Shown here: positions 34,966-43,143 of the stretch, one piece after another
Layout of the letters: every line of letters starts with the position of its first letter
How positions within the stretch are numbered: the stretch's first letter is position 1
Source of the DNA: Scopulibacillus darangshiensis
GTDB lineage: Bacteria; Bacillota; Bacilli; Bacillales; Sporolactobacillaceae
Direction of reading: 5' to 3'
Length of the DNA: 64,000 nt
NCBI RefSeq assembly: GCF_004341035.1
Contig: NZ_SLXK01000010.1
Location: 53,289-117,288, forward strand
Position numbers and translations under genes: made by a program
Notes under the pieces: generated by a model
Seen by the model: only the letters and a program-made list of their open reading frames with translations
The model's database searches: none
What the model was told of the DNA's origin: nothing

Positions 34966-35838
34966 TTAAATAGATTCTTTACGGAATAGTGCCGGCGATT
35001 TTCCCGTTTCTCTAGTAAATACTCGCGTAAAATAATGAACGGAGTTAAATCCTGTCGCTTCTGCAATGTATTTAATGGGGTATTCGGTCGATAAAAGCAT
35101 ATTTGAGGCTTGATTGATTCTTTCCTTCTTAACATAGTTCTTAAATGTTTCACCAGTTTCTGCCGAGAAAATCCGAGATAAGTGGCGGGCGGAAATATGC
35201 AGATAGTCGGCGACGGTTTCGAGAGAAAGGGGTTGCGTGAGGTTATCACGGATAAAAAGCTTTGCTTGGTACAAAGTCTTTGCGGTTTGCGGCAATCGTT
35301 TCTGCGCGACTTCATTGTGGGCTTTGAACAACGGGACGAACGACCACAGCAAAGCGTGTGAAAGGTGCTGCAGCCCATCGTTCAATGAGAACTTTTGTGA
35401 AGCTTGTGTTATAAGAGCACGCCAAATTAAAGCAGTTGGCGTCCCATGAGCATCATCGATGAGAAATGTTTCTTTATGTTTTAAACGGTGGAATTGTTGT
35501 ATCGTTTCTTCTGTGCATTCAGATTCCTCCATTTCAAAGGCTACGAACAAAAGATACAATCCATCCTTACTGCGGATTTGGTGCGAGATATCAGGACGCG
35601 AACAAAAGATGACGCCGCTTCTTAAGGGATAGTCGATGCCGTGATCTTGATAAGTCCCTTCCCCGTCAACGACATAACATATTTCAAAAAAGGAATGTTT
35701 ATGTACCGGGTTATCATAGTGATGGCGGGTCGCACCCCAGTAATGGACATTAAATGAAGCTCTATTACTTCGCAATCTAGTAATTTGTTGATCCAAATTT
35801 GTCCGAGCGGTATAACACGAGTTTTCAGATAGGTTCAT
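34966..35838 (-). CDS. AraC-family transcriptional regulator
   Basis: 290 residues. An N-terminal cupin-like sensor (NPVHKHSFFEICYVVDGEGTY, then SGVIFCSRPDISHQI) precedes a C-terminal pair of helix-turn-helices (LETVADYLHISARHLSRIF and YPIKYIAEATGFNSVHYFTRVF, ending TGKSPALFR). ATG 35838 follows AAGGGGAACC and matches the family's normal N-terminus; an earlier in-frame ATG at 35934 is unsupported. It is divergent from the PhyH gene and lies between two sugar operons that share a leader motif, so it is the best candidate activator of both. Confidence 0.93.
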   Translation of the reverse strand: MNLSENSCYTARTNLDQQITRLRSNRASFNVHYWGATRHHYDNPVHKHSFFEICYVVDGEGTYQDHGIDYPLRSGVIFCSRPDISHQIRSKDGLYLLFVAFEMEESECTEETIQQFHRLKHKETFLIDDAHGTPTALIWRALITQASQKFSLNDGLQHLSHALLWSFVPLFKAHNEVAQKRLPQTAKTLYQAKLFIRDNLTQPLSLETVADYLHISARHLSRIFSAETGETFKNYVKKERINQASNMLLSTEYPIKYIAEATGFNSVHYFTRVFTRETGKSPALFRKESI

Positions 35839-35868
35839 CGCAGGTTCCCCTTTTTGTCTTAAAAGTAC

Positions 35869-35897
35869 AAAATAGTGGCACGTGTTTACAAAGACAA
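35869..35897 (-). promoter_or_regulatory. Promoter of the AraC gene
   Basis: On the minus strand TTGTCT (35892-35897) and TATTTT (35869-35874) are separated by 17 bases, with the start codon about 30 bases downstream of the -10 box. No matching promoter could be fixed for the divergent PhyH gene. Confidence 0.5.
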
Positions 35898-35970
35898 TTT
35901 GACTTGCCGAATCTAAAATAAAAGGCAACCACATGGCGTATCCATGTGCAAAAGAAGGAGGAGTTTGGTC

Positions 35971-36744
35971 ATGATTTTATCAAAGGATGTTGATTTTTAC
36001 AATGAAAACGGTTACTTGCTTGTCAAAGGTGTATTTAGTAGTGATGAAGTCGAAAACATGAAAAACGCGGTGGACAGCATTATTGACCGGGCGTCGAAAG
36101 CGGAATTAGATCGTAATCATACGTGGCAGGGCAGTTATCTCCCGCAAGAAGAATTGAAGCAGTTAGTGTTAAAGGGGTACCATGATGTTCATTATCACGC
36201 CGCGTCATTTACAAAAGCCGTTGTTCACCCAAACATGGTTGCGATCCTGTCAAAGCTTATTGGACCGAATGTCCAGCTTCACCATTCAAAAATGTTAGTG
36301 AAGCCGCCTGAGAAGGGTGCTGCTTTTCCTATGCACCAAGATTATCCATATTTCCCTCATACTCAGCATTCAATGCTCGCGGCAAGCGTTGCCATTGATG
36401 ATGCAGATATGGAGAACGGCTGTCTGCATGTTGTCCCAAAATCACATAAACAGGGACCGATCGAACACCTTGGGAGCCATCACTTAGATCATGAAAAGTA
36501 CCCGATTGAAATGGGAACGCCTTGCCCGGCACAAGCGGGTGATGTCCTCTTTTTTAACTATTTAACCATTCATGGGTCCGATATTAACCGAAGTCAGCGG
36601 ATGAGACGCAACGTTTTGTTTCAATATCGCGATCCGGCCGATTTGCCTGCGGAAAATGTCCATGTCAACTGGGGGCAAGGGTTGATGGTATGCGGCGAAA
36701 ATCCGGCGTTTCGTGAGTATAAACCAGAATATGTTTTGTCCTAA
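35971..36744 (+). CDS. Phytanoyl-CoA dioxygenase (PhyH) family protein
   Basis: 257 residues. The Fe(II)/2-oxoglutarate dioxygenase fold is indicated by the HxD in FPMHQDYPYFPHT, the distal His in NYLTIHGSDINRS with the following Arg, and the ENGCLHVVPKSHKQGP stretch. It oxidises an unknown small molecule using 2-oxoglutarate and O2. ATG 35971 is preceded by AAGGAGGAG; the ATG-like start at 35944 has no ribosome site. Divergent from AraC and upstream of the nagA relic, it may act on a sugar or sugar conjugate, but this is inference. Confidence 0.88.
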   Translation: MILSKDVDFYNENGYLLVKGVFSSDEVENMKNAVDSIIDRASKAELDRNHTWQGSYLPQEELKQLVLKGYHDVHYHAASFTKAVVHPNMVAILSKLIGPNVQLHHSKMLVKPPEKGAAFPMHQDYPYFPHTQHSMLAASVAIDDADMENGCLHVVPKSHKQGPIEHLGSHHLDHEKYPIEMGTPCPAQAGDVLFFNYLTIHGSDINRSQRMRRNVLFQYRDPADLPAENVHVNWGQGLMVCGENPAFREYKPEYVLS

Positions 36745-36784
36745 AAATTTTATCTTTAATTAAGCCATTAAGGAGAAAGCCTCT

Positions 36785-37714
36785 ATGACTAAAAAAAAAT
36801 CCATAACGTACAGATCATATGGGAAAACAGGGTTGTCCCCGCCGCTAGCGTATTTATTATCTATGGTAAAATTGAGAAGATTGAAATAGGGGATGCTTCT
36901 GTTCTAAAAGGAGATTATGAGGTCATTGATGGCGGGGGATGTCTGCTTATACCTGGGATGATTGATGTTCATATCCATGGTGCAGGCGGCTTTGATATGA
37001 TGGATGGCACTGAACGGAGTATCCAGGAGGTGTCACTGAGGTGCGCTGCAACAGGCTGCACCTCGTTCCTCGCCACATCTGTCAGTTCTACCATTAAGGA
37101 TTTAATAGACATGATCCGCAGTGTTAAGCGCGTCATTGGAAAAGAGGAAGGGGCAAAAATTGCCGGGATCCATCTTGAAGGCCCTTATCTTAACCCGAAA
37201 CGAAAAGGGATGCAGAATGAAAGCGTCTTGCGTCAACCTGATGTCAATGAAATGAATGAAATATTTAAGGAAGCGGGATCATTGATAAAGATGGTTACCG
37301 TAGCTCCCGAATTACCGGGAGGAATGGACTTAATCGCCTTTTTGAAAAGGAAAGGCGTTATTATAGCCCTCGCCCACTCTGATGCAACGTATGATGAGGC
37401 CAAACAAGCCTTTAATGCTGGAGCAACTCATATCACACACTGTTTCAATGGCATGCGCCCGATCCATCATCGTGATCCCGGTCTGATCGTTGCAGCATTT
37501 GAAGAAAAATATGTCAGTTTGCAAGCCATCGTAGATAACGTCCACTTGCATCCTGCTATAATACGCTTGATGCATCGATTAAAGGGTCCAGACGGAATGG
37601 TATTGATTACGGATGCCTTACAAGCGATGGGGGTGGGCGATGGTTGAAGGTCAAATTGTATTTGAAGAGAAAACCGAAGACAAGAGAGAAGGAACCTATT
37701 TACCTGATTTATAG
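36785..37714 (+). pseudogene. nagA: N-acetylglucosamine-6-phosphate deacetylase, broken
   Basis: NagA remnant with three lesions. (1) From ATG 36785 (behind AAGGAGAAAG) the frame breaks after a run of nine A residues; adding one A joins MTKKK to IHNVQIIWENRVVPAASVF, which runs straight into the main frame. (2) The main part, about 36880-37647, keeps the metal site IDVHIHGAGGFD, the HLEGPYLNP Glu, LAHSDATYDEA and THCFNGM, and then stops after ALQAMGVGDG. (3) The following 75 bases continue the family sequence in another frame (VEGQIVFEEK) before a TAG. The last 120 or so residues of the family are missing. It once deacetylated GlcNAc-6-phosphate; it is presumably inactive. Confidence 0.88.
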
Positions 37715-37757
37715 AAGGCGATGGATGTTATAAAAAGCGGGGAAAGGAGTTGCGCAT

Positions 37758-38345
37758 ATGAATTGGGGTTATTATAAAAAGGGAATGGACTGGATTGGGC
37801 TCATCATATGGATGAATGTGTTGTGGCTTGCTCTCTCATTAGCTATTATAACGTTTGTTCCTTCCACATTTGCAATGTTTTCAATTCTGTTAAAATGCAA
37901 AAAGGGAATGGATCATCATGAGGTGAATGCATCATTATTTTGGCGGGAGTTTACTAAGTATTTAAAAGTCTGGAAGGTTTATATATTCTCGGCAATCATT
38001 CTGGTCTTTGGGGCTATATTGTATGTTGATTATAAAATCATTACAATGTACCACAGCCCTTTCCTTCTAGTCCTAGGTTATGCTCTCGTGACTTTTTTTA
38101 TTTTGTATTTCATGGCTTCCTTATACGCCATTCCCATATTAGTTCACTATAACTATTCCATTCCGAAAACCTTCATGCTATCGGTTCTTTCAATTATTAG
38201 GCAGCCGGTAAAATCGATCATCATGATGGTCTGTATTCTAGCTATTGCTTTATTGTTATTATATTTTACAGGCTTTGCAATAATGATTTTCGGCGCTTTA
38301 ATAGCCTACACGATCTGCAGTATTATTAATCCGCTGCTTAATTAA
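37758..38345 (+). CDS. YesL family protein (DUF624), second copy
   Basis: 195 residues with about five hydrophobic segments; NWGYYKKGMDWIGLIIWMNVLW and the FVPSTFAMFSILLKCKKGM loop fit the YesL family. It is only distantly similar to the copy at 13414. Strong GGAAAGGAG lies before ATG. It precedes the second CUT1 importer, and a terminator at 38365-38390 separates it from that operon. Function in the family remains unproven; the association with sugar ABC importers is well known. Confidence 0.85.
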   Translation: MNWGYYKKGMDWIGLIIWMNVLWLALSLAIITFVPSTFAMFSILLKCKKGMDHHEVNASLFWREFTKYLKVWKVYIFSAIILVFGAILYVDYKIITMYHSPFLLVLGYALVTFFILYFMASLYAIPILVHYNYSIPKTFMLSVLSIIRQPVKSIIMMVCILAIALLLLYFTGFAIMIFGALIAYTICSIINPLLN

Positions 38346-38360
38346 ATAGTTTCTTTCGAA

Positions 38361-38390
38361 CAAGCTTGCCAATCGGCAAGTTTTCTTTAT
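38361..38390 (+). terminator. Rho-independent terminator after YesL
   Basis: CTTGCC (38365-38370) pairs with GGCAAG (38375-38380) over a 4-base loop, followed by TTTTCTTTATTT. The sequence is closely similar to the hairpin at 63861-63890. Confidence 0.8.
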
Positions 38391-38458
38391 TTACATAAAA
38401 GAGGTGAGTGACTAGAACGCAACAGAGAATTTATTATAAATTAAATTTACAAAATATA

Positions 38459-38526
38459 TTGACAACGCAAGCGGTTACATTTAATAATATAAACAAGACA
38501 CAAAATACCACAAAATAACTTAATAT
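38459..38526 (+). promoter_or_regulatory. Promoter, cre-like site and leader motif of importer 2
   Basis: TTGACA (38459-38464) and TAATAA (38482-38487) are 17 bases apart. Between them, 38466-38479 (CGCAAGCGGTTACA) matches 12 of 14 positions of the catabolite-response consensus, so CcpA repression is likely. At 38508-38526 CCACAAAATAACTTAATAT repeats the motif at 27218-27236; another CCACAA lies near 38580. The rest of the 38391-38648 gap is A/T-rich with no gene. Confidence 0.7.
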
Positions 38527-38648
38527 AAACCATAACACTTAACTATAATCGGTAAATAAATAATGAAAATACATAAAATACCACAACTATTATTGTTGTT
38601 TTTGTGATTGTTGGGTTTTAAAAAATGAGAAGGGATGGGTGATGTCAT

Positions 38649-39971
38649 TTGAAAGGTTTGGTAAGGAAGAACGTTTTAATCGTTATGATAGCCATTCTAT
38701 CAATTAGCCTGCTATCAGGCTGCGCCGGAACGAGAAGCAAGGAATCCTCTGCAAGCAAAGAGGGGAAAGTAACCGTTGATTTTTGGACGTTCTGGGGATC
38801 TGAAACCCGAAAGCCAGTCATTGAAAAGATTATTAATGATTTTAATAAATCACAAGATAAAATCTATGTGAAACACACATATCTCCCATATGGAGATATT
38901 TGGACCAAAGAACTTGCAGCGGTTGCAGCAGGCAATCCGCCTGACGTTGTCATTAATGATATTAACACTGTTCAGCACCGAGCAGCGAAAAATCAAAACA
39001 CCGATCTCAGTAAATATATAAAAGATTCGTCTTTTAAAGATCGATTTTATCCTCAGCTGTGGCAAACGGTTCTCTATAAGAATCACCCTTATGGCGTACC
39101 TTTTAATACGGATGAACGTGTCCTTTATTACAATAAAGATCTATTTAAAAAGGCTGGTCTAGACCCAAATAAGCCGCCGCAAACATGGGATGAGCTCTGG
39201 TCATACGCCAAGAAGCTGGATGTTAAGGAAAACGGAAAATATAAGACAATCGGATTTTACCCTTTATGGGGTGTAGGTGCCGATGTTTGGATGTTGAATG
39301 CGGACGGCACATCTTTCTTTGATTATGAAAAGAACAAGCCCGTAGTTAATGATCAAGATAACATTGATGCACTTAATTGGGCCTTGAAATTCCAGAACCA
39401 TTATGGAAAAAATACAATCCAACAATATAAAGCCCAATTTGGGCAGCAACAAGCTAACCCCTTTATTGCTGGAAAAGTGGCCATGTATACCGAAGCAGCA
39501 ACGTTCTACACACAATTAAGAGACTATGGAAAAGATATTAATTGGGGCATTACGAAGCTTCCGGCCAAGACAAAAGGATCGGGACATACAAGTTGGGGCG
39601 GAGGATTTGCAGCGGAAATTCCCAAAGGAGCGAAGCATCCAAAAGAAGCTTGGGAATTCATCAAGTATTTAACAGGTAAAAAGTCACAAGCGTATTGGGC
39701 TGCAAAAAACTTTGATTTGGTTGCCAATAAAGCAGGAGCAAAGGCTGCCGCCACTAGTGATTTGTTAAATGCCAAAGGGAAAAAGACATATAAGTTCATT
39801 TCTGAATATTTTAACGAAACCGAAATAACACCAACACCACTCTCAGCACCGGATTATACAAGCATCATCAATCCGGAAATTGATAAGGCCATGGCGGGCA
39901 AGAAGTCGCCGGAGCAGGCTATGAATGATGCCCAAAAGGCAGTCGAAAAGCTAATCAGTAATCATCAGTGA
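38649..39971 (+). CDS. Extracellular sugar-binding lipoprotein (CUT1), importer 2
   Basis: 440 residues starting at TTG 38649 behind AAGGGATGGG; no better in-frame start is present. The signal peptide ends in the lipobox LLSGC, so the protein is membrane-anchored by a lipidated Cys. Mature sequence starts with a Ser-rich linker and VDFWTFWGSE, typical of family 1 binding proteins; EAWEFIKYLTGKKSQAYWA near the C-terminus is also typical. A strong hairpin at 39980-40005 separates it from the permease genes and may keep its expression higher. Confidence 0.93.
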   Translation: MKGLVRKNVLIVMIAILSISLLSGCAGTRSKESSASKEGKVTVDFWTFWGSETRKPVIEKIINDFNKSQDKIYVKHTYLPYGDIWTKELAAVAAGNPPDVVINDINTVQHRAAKNQNTDLSKYIKDSSFKDRFYPQLWQTVLYKNHPYGVPFNTDERVLYYNKDLFKKAGLDPNKPPQTWDELWSYAKKLDVKENGKYKTIGFYPLWGVGADVWMLNADGTSFFDYEKNKPVVNDQDNIDALNWALKFQNHYGKNTIQQYKAQFGQQQANPFIAGKVAMYTEAATFYTQLRDYGKDINWGITKLPAKTKGSGHTSWGGGFAAEIPKGAKHPKEAWEFIKYLTGKKSQAYWAAKNFDLVANKAGAKAAATSDLLNAKGKKTYKFISEYFNETEITPTPLSAPDYTSIINPEIDKAMAGKKSPEQAMNDAQKAVEKLISNHQ

Positions 39972-39979
39972 TCACATTT

Positions 39980-40005
39980 AAATAGGGGGGGTGAGCCCCC
40001 TATTT
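39980..40005 (+). terminator. Strong hairpin between binding protein and permease
   Basis: AAATAGGGGG (39980-39989) pairs perfectly with CCCCCTATTT (39996-40005) around a 6-base loop. Only a short T stretch follows. It probably protects the binding-protein mRNA or terminates part of the transcripts. Confidence 0.75.
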
Positions 40006-40026
40006 ATCATTAAGGAGATGAGAGAC

Positions 40027-40986
40027 ATGATGGAGCCGCCGATAAAAACGGCCATTCATTCAAATCAAATCAAAAAAGTAAAAAGGAAGTCAAGTTTACA
40101 AAGGAAAGAAAGCTTGCAAGGTTACCTTTTTATTGCCCCCTGGCTCATAGGGATGGTATTTATTACAGCCGGACCGTTGCTATTTTCCTTTTATGGAAGT
40201 TTTACAAACTACGATATTACGTCACATATGGATTTTATTGGGTTGAAAAATTATATCAGAATGTTTACGAACGATGACCTATTTTGGACGTCACTATTTA
40301 ATACATTGTACTATGTTGTGATATCAGTGCCGATAACAGTTGTAGCTGCGTTGCTTTTAGCCGTTTTGTTAAATCAAAAAGTTCCTGGCATGAGGATATT
40401 CCGTACCATTTATTACTTGCCTGCGATCTTGTCCGGTGTTGGGGTTTACTTATTATGGATGCAGCTTTTGAGTCCAACAGGCTTGGTGAATACCGTTTTA
40501 GACTGGTTTGGCATAAATGGGCCCGCCTGGCTCTTTGACCCTAAATGGACAAAGCCTGCATTAATCTTTATGAAACTATGGAGCGTCGGGGGCAGCATGC
40601 TACTGTACTTGGCTAGCTTGCAAGGCGTGCCGAAGTCATTATATGAAGCGGCAGAAATAGACGGCGCGAATGCTTTCCAAAAGTTTCGCCATGTGACATT
40701 GCCCATGATCACACCGGTGCTTTTCTTCGATTTAGTGACAAGTACAATTGGCGGCTTTCAGATCTTCCAAGAAGCGTATGTCATGTCGCAAAATGGTGAC
40801 GGGGGTCCTGCCAATTCGTTATTGTTTTTTAATTTGCATATGTGGAATAAAGCATTTGAAGTTTTTGACATGGGATATGCCATGGCGATGTCATGGATCT
40901 TGTTTGTGATCATATTGGTTCTTACGATTATAAATATTAAACTAGCACCTAGGTGGGTCCATTATGAAGGGGAGAAGAATTCATGA
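40027..40986 (+). CDS. CUT1 sugar ABC transporter permease (MalF type), importer 2
   Basis: 319 residues. A charged N-terminal tail (KKVKRKSSLQRKES) leads into six transmembrane segments beginning QGYLFIAPWLIGMVF. The ATPase-docking loop is YEAAEIDGANAFQKFRHVTLP. ATG 40027 is chosen because AAGGAG (40012-40017) is 9 bases upstream; the earlier in-frame GTG at 39991 lies inside the hairpin. Its stop overlaps the next start by 4 bases. It forms the importer with 38649 and 40983. Confidence 0.92.
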   Translation: MMEPPIKTAIHSNQIKKVKRKSSLQRKESLQGYLFIAPWLIGMVFITAGPLLFSFYGSFTNYDITSHMDFIGLKNYIRMFTNDDLFWTSLFNTLYYVVISVPITVVAALLLAVLLNQKVPGMRIFRTIYYLPAILSGVGVYLLWMQLLSPTGLVNTVLDWFGINGPAWLFDPKWTKPALIFMKLWSVGGSMLLYLASLQGVPKSLYEAAEIDGANAFQKFRHVTLPMITPVLFFDLVTSTIGGFQIFQEAYVMSQNGDGGPANSLLFFNLHMWNKAFEVFDMGYAMAMSWILFVIILVLTIINIKLAPRWVHYEGEKNS

Positions 40987-41855
40987 GCTGGCCAGTGAAC
41001 CAAGTCAATTATTTTAGTAGTGTAAAAGCAAAAAAGCGTTTGTCAACAATCATCATTTTATCTTTCCTTATTATTGGAAGCATTGTTCTTTTGTTTCCTA
41101 TTTGGTGGATGCTATCAACATCATTAAAATCCATGCAGGAAATCATGCAATTTCCGCCAACATTTTTTCCTAAAGAGATCCACTGGGATAACTATGTTAA
41201 AACACTGCAATCAGCGCCATTCCTCGGGTATGCCTTAAATACACTGTTCATTACTGTAAGCGTCGTTATCGCAAACGTCGTAATGAACTCATTCATCGCT
41301 TACGGTTTTTCAAAAATTTATTTTAAGGGCCGAAATGCGTTGTTCATGATTGTATTGTCAACGATGATGATTCCGGGTTTCGTAACCCTGATACCACAAT
41401 ATGTTTTCTTTTCAAAGATCGGCTGGATCAATACGTATTTTCCATTGATTATACCGGCGCTTTTCGGCAATGCCTTTTTCATCTTTTTGCTAAGGCAATA
41501 TTTCATGACCATTCCAAATGAATTAATTGAAGCGGCCAAGATTGATGGGGCAAGCCATTTTTATATATGGCTGAAACTGATGATCCCATTAACGAAGCCG
41601 GCGCTTGCGACAGTTGCGATCTTCTCATTTAATGGGGCATGGAATGATTTCTTGGGACCGTTGTTGTATGTAAACGAGCAGTACATGTACACCCTGCAAA
41701 TTGGGTTAGCCTTTTTCAAAGGACACGTGTCAACAGAGTGGAACTATTTGATGGCAGGATCCTTATTGGTGCTGCTGCCGGTGATTATCCTGTTCTTTAT
41801 TTTCCAACGTTACTTCATTGAAGGCATGAATATAACGGCAGGGACGAAAGGCTGA
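40983..41855 (+). CDS. CUT1 sugar ABC transporter permease (MalG type), importer 2
   Basis: 290 residues with six hydrophobic segments, starting by ATGA overlap with the preceding permease. The EAA loop reads IEAAKIDGASHFYIWLKLMIP, which is fully canonical, unlike the MalG of importer 1. It ends with EGMNITAGTKG, as is usual for this subunit. No ATPase gene follows; instead the next 230 bases hold a decayed glycosidase fusion. Confidence 0.93.
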   Translation: MSWPVNQVNYFSSVKAKKRLSTIIILSFLIIGSIVLLFPIWWMLSTSLKSMQEIMQFPPTFFPKEIHWDNYVKTLQSAPFLGYALNTLFITVSVVIANVVMNSFIAYGFSKIYFKGRNALFMIVLSTMMIPGFVTLIPQYVFFSKIGWINTYFPLIIPALFGNAFFIFLLRQYFMTIPNELIEAAKIDGASHFYIWLKLMIPLTKPALATVAIFSFNGAWNDFLGPLLYVNEQYMYTLQIGLAFFKGHVSTEWNYLMAGSLLVLLPVIILFFIFQRYFIEGMNITAGTKG

Positions 41856-41882
41856 TTTTAATAACAGAATGGAGCATGCCTC

Positions 41883-42111
41883 TTGCAAACTTCTTATAAA
41901 GTGATTGTTTATCACCATACACATTGGGATCGTGAATGGTGGACAACGATGCAAGACCAAAGAGTGGGAATTCAATGAGTGGTTCCATGGAATTTCCGGG
42001 CAGCCTATGGGTTATGGGGGCCAATCCTGGTCAACAGCTATGTATCTTTTTGCCTGTGATACCGTGCAAAACCGTGAAGTAAGTGTGTTTAATCGGGAGC
42101 ATAACTGGTAA
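41883..42111 (+). pseudogene. Deletion-fused glycosidase relic (GH38 start joined to another enzyme's end)
   Basis: From TTG 41883 the frame reads YKVIVYHHTHWDREWW, the start of a GH38/GH57-like mannosidase with its HxH-D metal site. At about 41945-41955 the homology jumps to another frame reading EWFHGISGQPMGYGGQSWS and then MYLFACDTVQ, the C-terminal end typical of GH63-like or amylo-alpha-1,6-glucosidase-type toroid enzymes. A single deletion that removed the end of one gene and the start of the next would explain it. Neither half can be functional. Confidence 0.7.
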
Positions 42112-42264
42112 AAAAACTTCCGCGAATTAAACATTTTGGACGAGATATACGATGTATAAGAAAATACAGCTAAGCTTTTGTACGTGTTAAAATGAACGAA
42201 GAAAAAGATAACGTGAATTTTTCTGATAGTTATTTAAAAGTAAAGGATGGCGAGGAGATTGATT

Positions 42265-43068
42265 GTGGCCCAAAGACGAAACAAAATTAAAGAGTTGGTG
42301 CTTAAAGAAGGCAGTGTTAAGGTATCTGAGCTTGTAAAGGTTTTCCAAGTCTCAGAAGAAACGATCCGCAGGGATTTAACACAGCTTGAACAAGAGGGTC
42401 TTCTTAAAAAAAATTATGGTGGAGCGATGCTCATTGAAAAGGAGGAAAAAAATGATAACATCCCCCCTGTCCGGCAGCGGCAAAACCAATACTCGGAGGA
42501 GAAGGATGCGATCGGGAGGCGTGCAGCTGAACTCGTTAAAGATGGAGAAATTGTCATACTTGATGCAGGTTCTACAACGTGGTACACAGCAAGGCATCTA
42601 AAGAACAAAAATGATCTCACCATCATATCTAATGGCTTAAATGTCGTTGATCAATGCTCGGAGAATACAACCTACTCCGTCTATATGTTAGGTGGAAAGT
42701 TAAGGCGCAATTCGATGAGTTTTGTAGGTCCCCAAGCAGAAACAGAGCTGAAAAATTATAGTGCAGACTATGTTTTTCTTGGCACATCAGGTATTTCTTT
42801 AAACCAAGGCTTTACAAGCTCCGATTTATACGAGGCGAAAATTAAGAGCCAAATGGCAACATCCGGTGACAAAATTATCATTTTGGCTGATCACAGCAAG
42901 TTGTCAAAGGCTGGTCTTGTTTCCTTCTGTGAGTTTGGGGATATTGATATGTTAATCACAAGTGAACTTGCAGATAGAGCCATTTTACAACAAATTCGCC
43001 AGCATGGCGTAGAAGTGATCGCTGTTCCGCTTTCGGTAGAAACGAGCAATCCAATGGCCCCATTATAA
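42265..43068 (+). CDS. DeoR-family transcriptional regulator
   Basis: 267 residues. The N-terminal HTH is RRNKIKELVLKEGSVKVSEL with VSEETIRRDLTQLEQEG, followed by the sugar-phosphate sensor domain with DAGSTTWYTARHL, GGKLRRNSMSFVG and FLGTSGISLNQGF. GTG 42265 is preferred to ATG 42247 because GAGGAGA (42251-42257) is then well spaced. It heads a group with the Gfo/Idh, TIM-barrel and GH4 genes, which it likely represses until a phosphorylated sugar appears. No operator could be identified in the 150 bases upstream. Confidence 0.92.
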   Translation: MAQRRNKIKELVLKEGSVKVSELVKVFQVSEETIRRDLTQLEQEGLLKKNYGGAMLIEKEEKNDNIPPVRQRQNQYSEEKDAIGRRAAELVKDGEIVILDAGSTTWYTARHLKNKNDLTIISNGLNVVDQCSENTTYSVYMLGGKLRRNSMSFVGPQAETELKNYSADYVFLGTSGISLNQGFTSSDLYEAKIKSQMATSGDKIIILADHSKLSKAGLVSFCEFGDIDMLITSELADRAILQQIRQHGVEVIAVPLSVETSNPMAPL

Positions 43069-43143
43069 GGCTATCGTAAAGACTTTAAGGCTTAGGTTTT
43101 AAATGAATGACAAAGATATATCAACCTTAGGGAGGAAAAGAAC

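Noticed and set aside
36785..36890. Short 34-codon frame after AAGGAG as a leader peptide
   Set aside because: It is explained as the out-of-frame start of the broken nagA gene.
41905..42111. 68-codon frame as an intact small gene
   Set aside because: Its first part is the shifted frame of the GH38 start; homology to a glucosidase end begins only at the deletion junction.
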